From an uncultured Sphingomonas sp. (lineage in GTDB: Bacteria > Pseudomonadota > Alphaproteobacteria > Sphingomonadales > Sphingomonadaceae), in the NCBI RefSeq assembly GCF_937859915.1, contig NZ_CALMAW010000097.1:1-46342 (forward strand): 46,342 bases of DNA, in the 5' to 3' direction. The notes under the pieces are model-generated. The model made no database searches. It saw nothing but the letters and a program-made list of their open reading frames with translations, and was not told the origin of the DNA. How positions within the stretch are numbered: the stretch's first letter is position 1; every line of letters begins with the position of its first letter. Shown here one piece after another: positions 8,930 through 18,941 of the stretch. Position numbers and translations under genes: made by a program.

Positions 8930-9412
8930 TCAGGAAAACGGTCCGTTGAGGTGGACGATCGTCATCGTAAGATAACCGGCGAACGTCACCCACAGAAGAT
9001 AGGGCAGCAGCAGCGCAGCGCCGATCATCGACCGGCGCCAGATGGCGACGACGAGCGCGGCGACTGACAGCCAAAGCGCGAGCACCTCGAACACCGCCCA
9101 GTCGGGCCGGTGTAGGCGAAAGAAGAGCAGACTCCAGAGGATGTTGAACGCGCCGTTGAGCGCGAACAGCCCGAGCAGCCCTTCGCGCTCGCGCCGATGC
9201 GGCATGGCGAGCCAGCCTGTCACGCCTGCCAGCGCGGTCACCGCATAGATTGCGGTCCACGCGACACCATAGGCTGCATCGGGCGGCGCCCAGCGCGGCT
9301 GAACGAGATGATGATACCAAGGTCCGATATCGGTGATGGTCGCGCCCAGCGCTGCGACGGCCAGCACCATCGCGCCAGCGACGAGGATCGGAAACAGCCA
9401 CGCGCGGTCCAT
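8930..9412 (-). CDS. tspO: TspO/MBR family tryptophan-rich sensory protein
   Basis: Five-helix membrane protein, 160 aa, homologous to the mitochondrial translocator protein. Visible family features: the PWYHHLVQPRWAPPDAAYGVAWTAIYAVTALAG block (W-x-P-P, W-T motif after TM1), LFALNGAFNILWSLLFF, and the LLLPYLLWVTFAGYLTMTI C-terminal block with the conserved aromatic-rich LPYLLWVTFAGYL segment near the steroid/porphyrin-binding site. In Rhodobacter TspO lowers expression of photosynthesis genes in response to oxygen, apparently by handling tetrapyrrole intermediates. Here it begins 6 bases after the bchP stop, so it is made together with the last steps of bacteriochlorophyll synthesis, consistent with a tetrapyrrole-sensing role. 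Confidence 0.93.
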   Translation of the reverse strand: MDRAWLFPILVAGAMVLAVAALGATITDIGPWYHHLVQPRWAPPDAAYGVAWTAIYAVTALAGVTGWLAMPHRREREGLLGLFALNGAFNILWSLLFFRLHRPDWAVFEVLALWLSVAALVVAIWRRSMIGAALLLPYLLWVTFAGYLTMTIVHLNGPFS

Positions 9413-9418
9413 CGCCGA

Positions 9419-10615
9419 TCAGCCCGCAGTTTGCAGCAAATGCCGCATATCCTTCAGGAAAATGCGCAGATAGGCCATCGGGCGGGCATAGACGAGCCGC
9501 TTGGTCATATAGGCGGGCCAGAGCAAGCGCTGCACGTCCCGGTCGGCGCACATCGCCACGAAACGCTCTCGCCGCTGATCGTTGCGATACCAGAAATACT
9601 GCATCAGCCCGAGAATGCGGAAGACATGACCATGTGACCGCATGAAACGCCGACGCGCCTGCTTCAGGCACGCGGCTTTGCCGGTGGCGAGATACGCCGC
9701 CACCGCATCCGCTGCGTGCGTGGCCGAGAGCATCGCATAATAAATCCCCTCGCCCGATGCCGGGGCGACGACTCCCGCGGCGTCACCCGCGACCAGGATG
9801 TCGCGGCCATTGTCCCATCGTCGCAGCGGCCGTAGCGGGATCGGCGCGCCTTCGCGCCGGATCGTCTCGCAGCGATCCAGTCCGGCGCGTACACGCAGCC
9901 GCGCGGTCGCGGCGCGCAGGCCAAAGCCCTTGTCCGCGCTGCCGACACCGATGCTTGCGGTATCGCCGTGCGGGAATATCCAGGCATAGAAGTCCGGCGA
10001 CAAGGCCGCCTGGTAGAAGACGTCGCACCGGCCGCGATCGAAGGCCTCGGTATCGGCCACAGGCGAGCGGATGATCTCATGATAGGCGAAGACGCAGGCC
10101 ATATGCCCAGCGGCGGGCAGCGCGGTGCTGGCCACCCGCGAGCGCGCGCCATCGGCGCCGATCACGCTTCGCGCGCGAACCCTTTGCTCGGCGCCCCCTC
10201 GCATCTCGGCATAGCAGATGACCGCGCAGCCATCCGCGTCGCGCTCGATCCTGTCGAACGTCCCCACGCGCAACGCGGCACCTGCAAGAGCGGCACGCGC
10301 GCGTAACCAGCCGTCGAAGACGTCGCGATCGACCATGCCGACGAACCGACCCTCCCCGTCCCGATCGACGCGCATGTCGACGGTCCGATCGGACGGCGCG
10401 ACCATGCGGGCGGCGACCGCACGTCCGACGATGAGATGATCGGGAATGGCGAAGTCGCGGATCAGTCGCGGCGGGATCGCGCCACCGCACGGTTTGACCC
10501 GTCCGCCCCGGTCAAGCAGCAGTACGCGGCGTCCGGCGCGGGCCAGCATTGTCGCGGCGGTGGCGCCTGCCGGCCCGCCACCGACCACGACGCAATCATA
10601 GGTCTGCGTCGTCAT
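9419..10615 (-). CDS. bchP: Geranylgeranyl diphosphate/geranylgeranyl-bacteriochlorophyll reductase
   Basis: FAD-dependent reductase that saturates the geranylgeranyl tail of bacteriochlorophyll to phytyl using NADPH. 398 aa, the usual size. N-terminal Rossmann fold VVVGGGPAGATAATMLARAG (residues 9-28), the substrate-site hallmark KPCGGAIPP near residue 42, VIGADGARSRVA (second FAD motif) near 158, and ILVAGDAAGVVAPASGEGIYYAM near 275. The ATG at 10615 overlaps the stop of the upstream carrier gene by 4 bases (ATGA). Part of the bchG operon, so co-expressed with the synthase that attaches the tail. No idi gene follows, unlike in some other clusters. Confidence 0.96.
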   Translation of the reverse strand: MTTQTYDCVVVGGGPAGATAATMLARAGRRVLLLDRGGRVKPCGGAIPPRLIRDFAIPDHLIVGRAVAARMVAPSDRTVDMRVDRDGEGRFVGMVDRDVFDGWLRARAALAGAALRVGTFDRIERDADGCAVICYAEMRGGAEQRVRARSVIGADGARSRVASTALPAAGHMACVFAYHEIIRSPVADTEAFDRGRCDVFYQAALSPDFYAWIFPHGDTASIGVGSADKGFGLRAATARLRVRAGLDRCETIRREGAPIPLRPLRRWDNGRDILVAGDAAGVVAPASGEGIYYAMLSATHAADAVAAYLATGKAACLKQARRRFMRSHGHVFRILGLMQYFWYRNDQRRERFVAMCADRDVQRLLWPAYMTKRLVYARPMAYLRIFLKDMRHLLQTAG

Positions 10616-11946
10616 GCCGGCGCGCCGTGGACGAGCACGACCGGTGGTGCGTGCACGTGCGGCCGCGGCACACGCCAAGCCGCGCAGACGAACAGCAGCG
10701 CCTCCGCACCAAATATGATGGAGAATGTCTCGGGCGTCGATCCGATTAGCACGCGTCCGATGTCCACGCCCACAGCACCGATGAGCCCGCCGAGGCCGAA
10801 GGCGATCGCTTGCGCCGCCCCCCAGACCCCCATCCGCACCCCTTCGCGCCCGCGCTCGGCGCTCGCCAGCCCCATCATCGCGCCGATCGCGGCTACCGAA
10901 AACACGCCGTTGGCAAGACCGAGTGCGCCTGCATTGGTGGTCAGCGGCCAGGCCGGACCGACACGCGCGGCGATCGCCAGGCCCACCAGCGCGACGGCGG
11001 AGCCGATGCAGCCGCCGACCACCCAGCGCCGCATCGTCGCGGCGCCGCCCCCACCAAACGTGCCGCACAGGCCGACCAGCACCATTCCCAGCAGCACGCC
11101 GCCATGCTGGACGCCCGACAATTGCGTCGAACGTCCGGGCGAGAAGCCGAACAACAGGCCTGCGAACGGTTCGATGATCAACTCCTGCATCGAATAGGCG
11201 AACATCGACAGGAACAGGAAGACGACGAAGCGGCGCGCATCGCTCTCACCCCATAATTCGCGCAGCGCGACCCGGAAGGGCACCGTCGCGGGCATCTGCG
11301 CGTGCGCGGCGGAGGCGAGATCGGCCTCGCCTTCGATGCCCCACAGCGCCGCGATCGAGACGAGGAACGCCACGCCGGCGACCCCGCGGCCGACCGCCGC
11401 AAGCCGCTCCAACGAAAAGGGTTCCAGCAACGCGCCCGCCACGCCCGCCGCCCCCGCAATCCCGGCAATCATCATGATCCAGGTGATTGATGCCGCGGCC
11501 GCGCGGCGTTCGGGCATCACCCGCGCCGCAAGCAGCGCCAGCAGCGAGGTTCCCGCCGCGCCGACGCCGCCGCCGATCATCGAAAACGCGACAAGCGCGA
11601 GCGCGATCCCGAAGACCGAACGCGCCGCGAGCCAGCTCAGCGCCGCGATCGCCAGCAGGATTCCCAGTGCCAATAGCGCCATGCCGGTCAGGATCCACGG
11701 CGTCCGCCGTCGCCCGCTGTCCGACCCGTGACCCCAGGCCGGGCGCGCGAGCTGCACCGCATAATGCCACGCGACGAGTCCCGCCGGCAGCGCAGCGGGC
11801 AGCCCATATTCGACCACCATCACCCGGTTGAGCAGCGACGTCGCCAGCATCACGATCGCACCGATCGCGCTCTGTACCAGCCCCAGCCGTACGATGCCGA
11901 GCCAGCCCAGCGGCGCGGTCGAGGCTGGACCGCCTACAGCGCCCAC
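10612..11946 (-). CDS. PucC-family (BCH) transporter between bchG and bchP
   Basis: Major-facilitator-like protein of the PucC/LhaA/ORF428 family (often called bch2 in this position), 444 aa, about 12 hydrophobic helices. Recognisable family sequences: RLGLVQSAIGAIVMLATSLLNRVMVVE near the start, GHGSDSGRRRTPWI in the first cytoplasmic loop, MQELIIEPFAGLLFG in the middle, and LGLANGVFSVAAIGAMM in the second half. Members are thought to deliver bacteriochlorophyll to light-harvesting polypeptides or assist LH assembly. It starts at GTG 11946, overlapping the 3' end of bchG by 13 bases, and its stop overlaps the bchP start by 4. A second, more divergent paralogue (lhaA) lies in the puh operon. 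Confidence 0.9.
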   Translation of the reverse strand: MGAVGGPASTAPLGWLGIVRLGLVQSAIGAIVMLATSLLNRVMVVEYGLPAALPAGLVAWHYAVQLARPAWGHGSDSGRRRTPWILTGMALLALGILLAIAALSWLAARSVFGIALALVAFSMIGGGVGAAGTSLLALLAARVMPERRAAAASITWIMMIAGIAGAAGVAGALLEPFSLERLAAVGRGVAGVAFLVSIAALWGIEGEADLASAAHAQMPATVPFRVALRELWGESDARRFVVFLFLSMFAYSMQELIIEPFAGLLFGFSPGRSTQLSGVQHGGVLLGMVLVGLCGTFGGGGAATMRRWVVGGCIGSAVALVGLAIAARVGPAWPLTTNAGALGLANGVFSVAAIGAMMGLASAERGREGVRMGVWGAAQAIAFGLGGLIGAVGVDIGRVLIGSTPETFSIIFGAEALLFVCAAWRVPRPHVHAPPVVLVHGAPA

Positions 11947-12842
11947 ACGCCGCCAAGCGCGAACGCGGAGGCCAGCATGCCCAGCACGTACAGCGTCGTG
12001 CCGGTGGCATTGTACCAGGGCGTGTTGGCGAGCGGATCGCGGAGCAGGGTCCGCATCAAGGCCAACTGCCCCGCGAGCAGGCCGCCGACGACGACGGCGA
12101 CACCATGATGCCCCCAGCTTGCCAGCAGCAGGATCACGACGCTCTGCGGTACCGCCATCACCACGCAGGCCAACCGTGCCGCGCGACCGACGCCCAGCAC
12201 GACCGGAAGCGATCGCAGGCCGGTCGCGCGATCCCCTTCGACCGCCTTGAAATCGTTGAGTGTCATGATGCCGTGCGCGCCGGCACTGTAGAGCGCGAGG
12301 ATGGCGAGCACCTGTAGGGTCGGCAAACCGCCGCGCATGACGCTCGCGCCGGTGAACCAGGTCAGCCCCTCATAGGTCAGCGCCACCACCGCCGGGCCCC
12401 ATAGCCCGCTGCCCTTCACGCGGAACGGCGGCGCGCTATAGGCCCAGGCGCAGAGCAGGCCCACGCTCGCCGCAGCGAGGACCCAGGGGCCCATCAGCCA
12501 CGCCACCGCAAGCGACAGCGCCGTCCCGATCATCGCGATCCGCAGCCCCCAGGCGCCGGCAATTCGGCCGGACGGGATTGGACGGTCGGGCTCGTTGATC
12601 GCATCAACATGGCGATCAAACCAATCGTTGACCGCCTGGCTCGTGCCGCACACCAGCGGTCCGGTCAGCAACACGCCCGCGATCAGGAACGGCCAGCGCG
12701 CGCCAAGCGGAATGCCCGAAGAGACTGCGCCACACAGAAAGGCCCAGATCGGCGGAAACCAGGTGACCGGCTTCAACAGCTCGATAACGTCGCCCGGGGA
12801 AGGAAGCGGCGTCGACATGCCGCGGGATAGCGTCCAAGTCAT
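11934..12842 (-). CDS. bchG: Bacteriochlorophyll a synthase (polyprenyltransferase)
   Basis: UbiA-family membrane enzyme that esterifies bacteriochlorophyllide a with geranylgeranyl diphosphate. 302 aa from ATG 12842; ATG 12818 would give 294 aa, closer to many relatives, and neither has a clear ribosome site. The first Asp-rich site NDWFDRHVDAINEPDRPIPSGR (about residues 92-113) is typical of chlorophyll synthases, and the second, NDFKAVEGDRATGLRSLPVVLG (about 213-234), is also intact. Eight to nine hydrophobic segments. First gene of the bchG-carrier-bchP-tspO operon; the promoter upstream contains a PpsR-type operator. Confidence 0.96.
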   Translation of the reverse strand: MTWTLSRGMSTPLPSPGDVIELLKPVTWFPPIWAFLCGAVSSGIPLGARWPFLIAGVLLTGPLVCGTSQAVNDWFDRHVDAINEPDRPIPSGRIAGAWGLRIAMIGTALSLAVAWLMGPWVLAAASVGLLCAWAYSAPPFRVKGSGLWGPAVVALTYEGLTWFTGASVMRGGLPTLQVLAILALYSAGAHGIMTLNDFKAVEGDRATGLRSLPVVLGVGRAARLACVVMAVPQSVVILLLASWGHHGVAVVVGGLLAGQLALMRTLLRDPLANTPWYNATGTTLYVLGMLASAFALGGVWAL

Positions 12843-12848
12843 GCACGG

Positions 12849-12889
12849 ATGTTATGCTTGACATTCGCGATCGTCAAACAGAAATGACA
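12849..12889 (-). promoter_or_regulatory. bchG promoter with PpsR-type operator over the -35 element
   Basis: On the minus strand TGTCATTTCTGTTTGACG (12889-12872) fits TGTCA-N8-TGACG, a slightly relaxed TGT-N12-ACA. Its last six bases TTGACG form a -35-like element; 17 bases further lies TAACAT (12854-12849) as a plausible -10, seven bases before ATG 12842. A second inverted pair TTGAC-N10-GTCAA (12858-12877) overlaps it. This layout would let PpsR block RNA polymerase directly. Inferred from sequence. Confidence 0.55.
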
Positions 12890-12904
12890 ACTCCATATTA
12901 GCCC

Positions 12905-14347
12905 CTATTTCGGGTCAATTTCGTCTCCAGCGACGAGATTCCCAAGACCGTGCCGATGCATCTTCGAATACAGGCTTTGCCGGCTGACCCCGAGGATCTC
13001 CGCCGCCGAGGCGCGATTGTCTGCGGTATAGGTCAAGGCAGCCTCAATACAGAGCCGCTCGATCAGATCGGTGCTCTCGCGCACGATCTCCTTCATCGAC
13101 ATCCGGCCGACCAACTCGGTCAGTTGCTCGACCGACCTCGGCACATCGCGCGTTGGCATTGGCGCGGTTCGCGGACGGCGGGCAACGCTGCGGATCGTAA
13201 AGCCGTAACACTCGCCGTCGCCCATAGGCGCTGCGACGCCGGACACCTCGATCTCCTCGACCCCGCCCGCCGATCCGCGCAGGATCGTAGCGACGTTGCG
13301 GACCGAGCCATGCTGGCGGATCTGCCCGACGATCGGCTCGAGGTCGATACCGGGCCGGCCTAGCCATGTACCGAGCGCGGCGCCGGTGACGCGTTCGACC
13401 GACGGCATTTCGGCAAGCTCGACGAACGCGCCGTTCGCCGTCAGCACATTCAGGTCGCGGTCCGTCAGCACGAAGGAGTCGGGCATCCGCTCGACGACAT
13501 CGCTCAAGGCGCTGTCGAACTGATGCCCCGCGATCGCGCCGTCGGCGCGCGCGATGCGAACGATGAGCAAGGGTGCTCTCGCCTGGCGGAACAATCGTGC
13601 CGAGATTCGTACCTCGCCGCGTCGATTGTTCAGACGCAACAGGATGGGCGCGCGATCGTCCGCCGCTTCCGCCGCACCGAGATAGGCGACGAGACTGTCG
13701 CGGTCCTGCGGATCGACGAGGGTGTTGACCGGATTGCCGACCAGCGCGCCATCCGACGCATCGAGCAACCGGTGCGCCGCTGGGTTCGCTTCGCGGATAC
13801 GACGCGCCTCGACGTCGACGATCAGCACCGGCTCGGATGCCATGTCGAACAGCAGGCGATAGCGGGTCTCGGCGTGACGAAGCCGAATATAGTCGCGCTC
13901 CAGCGACTGCTGGGTTTGCAGCAGGCGCTGCTGCATTTCGGCGGCACCGCGCATGTCACGGCCGATCGCGATGAGGCGATCCGGATCGCCAAGCCCCATC
14001 ACCAGATAGCGCACGGGTACATCGCCGCCTGCGGCCGGATGATTGACCTGGCGCCACCGCGCGGCACCGCCGCCGGTTGCGGCGGCCAGCATCTCGAGGA
14101 TCTTGGGCCGGCTTTCCACCGTGACGGTATCGACCCATGCTTCGCGGATCCAGTCCGTAAAGCCATGATTGGCAAGCTCGCCCTGCGACACGGCCACGTC
14201 GAGAATCCTGCCATCCGCCGACAGGATGAGAGCGACATCGCCAACGGCGGCCAGCAGCGACGCGGCAACGGCGGCTGGAAGCGATCCGGGCATCACGTCC
14301 GGCTCCGCAAAACCCGTTTCACGGGAGGGGGCGATATGCTTGTTCAT
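12905..14347 (-). CDS. ppsR: PpsR/CrtJ transcriptional repressor of photosynthesis genes
   Basis: Redox-responsive regulator that binds TGT-N12-ACA sites and represses bch, crt and puc genes under high oxygen. From ATG 14347 it has 480 aa: N-terminal PAS-like domain (about 25-130), a linker helix (QRLLQTQQSLERDYIRLRHAE, about 140-162), PAS1 (163-270), PAS2 (280-390), and a Fis-type helix-turn-helix at the C-terminus (DNRASAAEILGVSRQSLY, about 443-460). Only two cysteines are present: Cys380 in PAS2 and Cys433 just before the HTH (ERLCIEAAL). The latter seems to match the reactive Cys424 region of Rhodobacter PpsR, while no cysteine exists in the PAS1 region. An upstream GTG/ATG extension of five codons (to 14362) is possible. 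It follows ppaA after 32 bases, the standard pairing. Confidence 0.95.
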   Translation of the reverse strand: MNKHIAPSRETGFAEPDVMPGSLPAAVAASLLAAVGDVALILSADGRILDVAVSQGELANHGFTDWIREAWVDTVTVESRPKILEMLAAATGGGAARWRQVNHPAAGGDVPVRYLVMGLGDPDRLIAIGRDMRGAAEMQQRLLQTQQSLERDYIRLRHAETRYRLLFDMASEPVLIVDVEARRIREANPAAHRLLDASDGALVGNPVNTLVDPQDRDSLVAYLGAAEAADDRAPILLRLNNRRGEVRISARLFRQARAPLLIVRIARADGAIAGHQFDSALSDVVERMPDSFVLTDRDLNVLTANGAFVELAEMPSVERVTGAALGTWLGRPGIDLEPIVGQIRQHGSVRNVATILRGSAGGVEEIEVSGVAAPMGDGECYGFTIRSVARRPRTAPMPTRDVPRSVEQLTELVGRMSMKEIVRESTDLIERLCIEAALTYTADNRASAAEILGVSRQSLYSKMHRHGLGNLVAGDEIDPK

Positions 14348-14379
14348 TGACGAGCGTCGCACTCCAGAACCAGTCGAGA

Positions 14380-15285
14380 TTAACTACACGCCGCTGCCTC
14401 CCATTCGCGTTGGCGGACGAGATCCAAGGCAACCTTCAGCGCGAGCTTGGCGTCACGTGCGGTGCCATCGGCGCCGACCTGCTCGACAAGCTCCGGCCTG
14501 GCGCCGATCACTCGACCCCCAACCATGACGCACACGAACGGATTTTGAGACACGTTTCGCAGCGCAGCAATGGTCGAAGCGAGACCGCCGATATGGCAGT
14601 CGCAACTGATCGTCAATCCGATCATATCGAACCAGTCCGCCTCGACGAGGCGCAGCAGGTCGGCGGTCTCGGCCTCGCTCACGCGCTCGGTCACCCAGCC
14701 GTTGCAATGGAACAGCTCTTCCACCACGACCGTGCCAAAATTATGCTGGTCCCCGGGCATTGATGCGAACAGCGCCCGATGACCGCCCGCGGCGACCCGT
14801 CGATCGGCTTGCGCGCGAAATGCGATCTCGTGGACGACCTCCTGCAAGCGCCACAAGGCCATCGTCACATCGACGAAGTCGCAACGATCCTCTTCCCAAT
14901 ATTCGCCCAGCAGGCGCGCGGCGGGCGCCAACAGGTCGACCATCACCGAGTCGATCGTGACGCCGCGCGCAAGGATCGCCTCGATATGGGTCAGCAGGGC
15001 ATCCGCCTCGATCTGCATCGCCATGGGTGCGAAGGACTCGATTTCTGCGGCATCGATGCCGTGATCAGCATGCACCGCATGCGATAAGGGCGGCTCGATC
15101 GCATGCGCCACCATCAGACGCGGGATGATCTCGCTTTCGATAAGCATCGATAAAGACCGATTGTAATCGACCCGCGCGTGGGCGCGAAACGCGGACATTC
15201 CGCCGCGATCCATCGAAAAACGTCGGGCGCGCCGATCGTCTCGCTCGACTGTCTTACCCTGCTCGCACCGCATAGTCGATGTCAT
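14380..15285 (-). CDS. ppaA: PpaA/AerR family B12-binding antirepressor
   Basis: Partner of PpsR that modulates its DNA binding in response to light/oxygen through a bound cobalamin. About 301 aa. The C-terminal two-thirds carry a helical cap (IESFAPMAMQIEADALLTHIEAILARG, WRLQEVVHEIAFR) and a Rossmann-like cobalamin domain with the D-x-H-x-x-G motif as GDQHNFG (His181 supplying the lower Co ligand) and an IGLTISCD / VMVGG core. The start ATG 15285 is preceded by a GGGGAG-type ribosome site; inner ATGs at 15213 and 15198 would give shorter forms, comparable to the long and short AerR isoforms described in Rhodobacter capsulatus. Divergent from bchF with a shared regulatory gap. Confidence 0.93.
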   Translation of the reverse strand: MTSTMRCEQGKTVERDDRRARRFSMDRGGMSAFRAHARVDYNRSLSMLIESEIIPRLMVAHAIEPPLSHAVHADHGIDAAEIESFAPMAMQIEADALLTHIEAILARGVTIDSVMVDLLAPAARLLGEYWEEDRCDFVDVTMALWRLQEVVHEIAFRAQADRRVAAGGHRALFASMPGDQHNFGTVVVEELFHCNGWVTERVSEAETADLLRLVEADWFDMIGLTISCDCHIGGLASTIAALRNVSQNPFVCVMVGGRVIGARPELVEQVGADGTARDAKLALKVALDLVRQREWEAAACS

Positions 15286-15377
15286 CACCGGCTCTCCCCA
15301 GCCTGGTCGACACAGTCACGCATAGCCGGGCATCGGTATTTCGATTTGTCCAGCGACTCGACCATATGACTATCGTT

Positions 15378-15388
15378 ACAAGTTGACA
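15378..15388 (-). promoter_or_regulatory. Half operator in the ppaA upstream region
   Basis: TGTCAACTTGT on the minus strand is identical to the first 11 bases of the bchC operator at 40973-40983, but the second half does not continue as ACA. It lies about 95 bases before the ppaA start. It may be a weak PpsR or PpaA contact or chance. Confidence 0.25.
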
Positions 15389-15423
15389 ACTGCCTGGCTC
15401 CGCGGTGATCCGCGGCAAGAGAC

Positions 15424-15481
15424 TGTCTCGTGAAATAGACGTCAAATATATTTGACAGTCGATGAGATGTCCTCCTATTCT
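15424..15481 (+). promoter_or_regulatory. bchF superoperon promoter with two tandem PpsR-type operators
   Basis: Site 1 TGTCTCGTGAAATAGACG (15424-15441) and site 2 CGTCAAATATATTTGACA (15440-15457) abut. Site 2 contains the perfect 16-base palindrome GTCAAATATATTTGAC; read on the other strand it is TGTCA-N8-TGACG, the same form as the bchG site. A perfect -35 TTGACA (15452-15457) is the right end of site 2, and TATTCT (15476-15481) 18 bases further is a plausible -10. Two adjacent sites match the cooperative binding known for PpsR. The gap 15286-15509 contains no gene. Confidence 0.6.
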
Positions 15482-15509
15482 CAGCCTACGAGAGCGCAGG
15501 AGGATGCGG

Positions 15510-17323
<1,814 letters not shown>

Positions 17324-17363
17324 TGCAGCCGACGCCTTCTCTCGTCGCCGAAGGGGCAGGCCC

Positions 17364-18941
17364 GTGCAGCTGACGGTCTGGACCTATGAGGGGCCACCCC
17401 ATGTCGGCGCGATGCGGATCGCGACCGCGATGCAGGGCGTCCATTACCTGCTCCACGCGCCGCAGGGCGACACCTATGCCGACCTGTTGTTCACGATGAT
17501 CGAGCGCCGCGGCAAACGTCCGCCGGTCACCTACACCACTTTCCAGGCGCGTGATCTCGGCAAGGACACCGCCGACCTGTTCCAGACCGCCGCGCGCGAC
17601 GCCTATGCGCGCTTCCAGCCGCAGGCGATGCTGGTCGGCGCATCGTGCACCGCCGAGCTCATCCAGGACGATCCCGCCGGGCTCGCCGAGGCGCTGCGCC
17701 TGCCCTGCCCGGTCGTCGCGCTCGAGCTGCCGAGCTATCAGCGCAAGGAGAATTGGGGCGCCGCCGAGACCTTCTACCAACTGGTCCGCACGCTCGCTGA
17801 CAAGGACGCGCGCCCGACACCGCGGGAGGGCCGACGCCCGCGCGCCAATCTGCTTGGCCCGACCGCGCTCGGCTTCCGCCACCGCGATGACGTGATCGAG
17901 GTGTCCCGACTGCTCGAGACGCTCGGCGTCGACATCGCGGTCACCGCTCCGCTCGGGGCGACGCCGGCCGATCTCGCGCACCTCGGCGCAGCCGACTTCA
18001 ATATCTGCCTCTATCCCGAGATCGCCGACACGACCTGCCGCTGGCTGGACAAGACGTTCGGGCAAGCGACCGTCCGCACCGTGCCGATCGGCCACGGCGC
18101 GACTCGCGACTTCATCGCCGAGGTCGCGGCGCGCGCGGGGATCGATCCGTCGCACGCGCTAGACACCTCCAACCTGCCCTGGTGGAGCCGCTCGGTCGAC
18201 TCGACCTATCTCACCGGGAAGCGCGTCTTCATTTTCGGCGATGCGACGCACGCGATCGCCGCCGCCCGTGTCGCGCGCGACGAACTCGGCTTCGAGGTCG
18301 TCGGGCTTGGCTGCTACAACCGCGAATTCGCCCGCGACCTGCGCGCGGCGGCGGCGCTGTACGCCGTCGAGCCGCTGATCACCGACGACTATCTCGTCAT
18401 CGAGGACGCGATCCAGGCGGTGCAGCCCGAACTGGTGCTCGGCACGCAGATGGAGCGCCACATCGCCAAGCGGCTGCGCATCCCCTGCGCGGTCATCTCG
18501 GCGCCGGTGCATGTCCAGGATTTCCCGGCGCGCTATTCGCCGCAAATGGGGTTCGAGGGCGCAAACGTGCTGTTCGACAGCTGGGTGCATCCGCTGGTGA
18601 TGGGGCTGGAGGAGCATCTTCTGACGATGTTCCGCGACGATTTCGAGTTTTCGGACGCGAACGGGGCGAGCCATCTGTCCGTCCTTTCCGTGGCGGAGAC
18701 CGGGCCTGCGAGCGTGTCGCCTGCAGCAGTTCCCCTCCACCATCCTGCGGATGGTCCCCCTCCCCCCGCTGCGCGCGGGGAGGATAAGTGGTCCGCCGAC
18801 GCCGAGCGCGAGCTGCTCAAAATCCCGTTCTTCGTGCGCGGCAAGGCACGGCGGAATACCGAACGCTTCGCCGCCGCCCAGGGCGTGGCGACGATCACGC
18901 TCGACACGCTCTACGATGCGAAGGCGCATTATGCCCGCTAG
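17364..18941 (+). CDS. bchB: Light-independent protochlorophyllide reductase subunit B
   Basis: NifK-like DPOR subunit; pairs with BchN and provides the Asp ligand of the NB cluster. 525 aa from GTG 17364 (GGGGCAGG upstream). N-terminus [24 protein letters not shown] is diagnostic, with the cluster Asp expected in the [13 protein letters not shown] stretch; [26 protein letters not shown] and GHGATRDFI are conserved. The C-terminal helical domain [26 protein letters not shown] is intact. Between them the variable linker (about residues 436-475) is partly encoded by a GC-rich palindromic repeat (18731-18786). The stop overlaps the bchH start by 11 bases. Confidence 0.97.
   Translation: MQLTVWTYEGPPHVGAMRIATAMQGVHYLLHAPQGDTYADLLFTMIERRGKRPPVTYTTFQARDLGKDTADLFQTAARDAYARFQPQAMLVGASCTAELIQDDPAGLAEALRLPCPVVALELPSYQRKENWGAAETFYQLVRTLADKDARPTPREGRRPRANLLGPTALGFRHRDDVIEVSRLLETLGVDIAVTAPLGATPADLAHLGAADFNICLYPEIADTTCRWLDKTFGQATVRTVPIGHGATRDFIAEVAARAGIDPSHALDTSNLPWWSRSVDSTYLTGKRVFIFGDATHAIAAARVARDELGFEVVGLGCYNREFARDLRAAAALYAVEPLITDDYLVIEDAIQAVQPELVLGTQMERHIAKRLRIPCAVISAPVHVQDFPARYSPQMGFEGANVLFDSWVHPLVMGLEEHLLTMFRDDFEFSDANGASHLSVLSVAETGPASVSPAAVPLHHPADGPPPPAARGEDKWSADAERELLKIPFFVRGKARRNTERFAAAQGVATITLDTLYDAKAHYAR
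18731..18786 (+). repeat. REP-like palindromic element inside bchB
   Basis: Two stacked hairpins: ACCATCC-tgc-GGATGGT (18739-18755) and CCTCCCC-N11-GGGGAGG (18759-18783). Such CCATnn...ATGG / CCCCTCCCC...GGGGAGG modules look like the short intergenic repeats common in sphingomonads. It sits in frame in the BchB linker and encodes a Pro-rich stretch, so it is tolerated by the protein. Confidence 0.55.
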
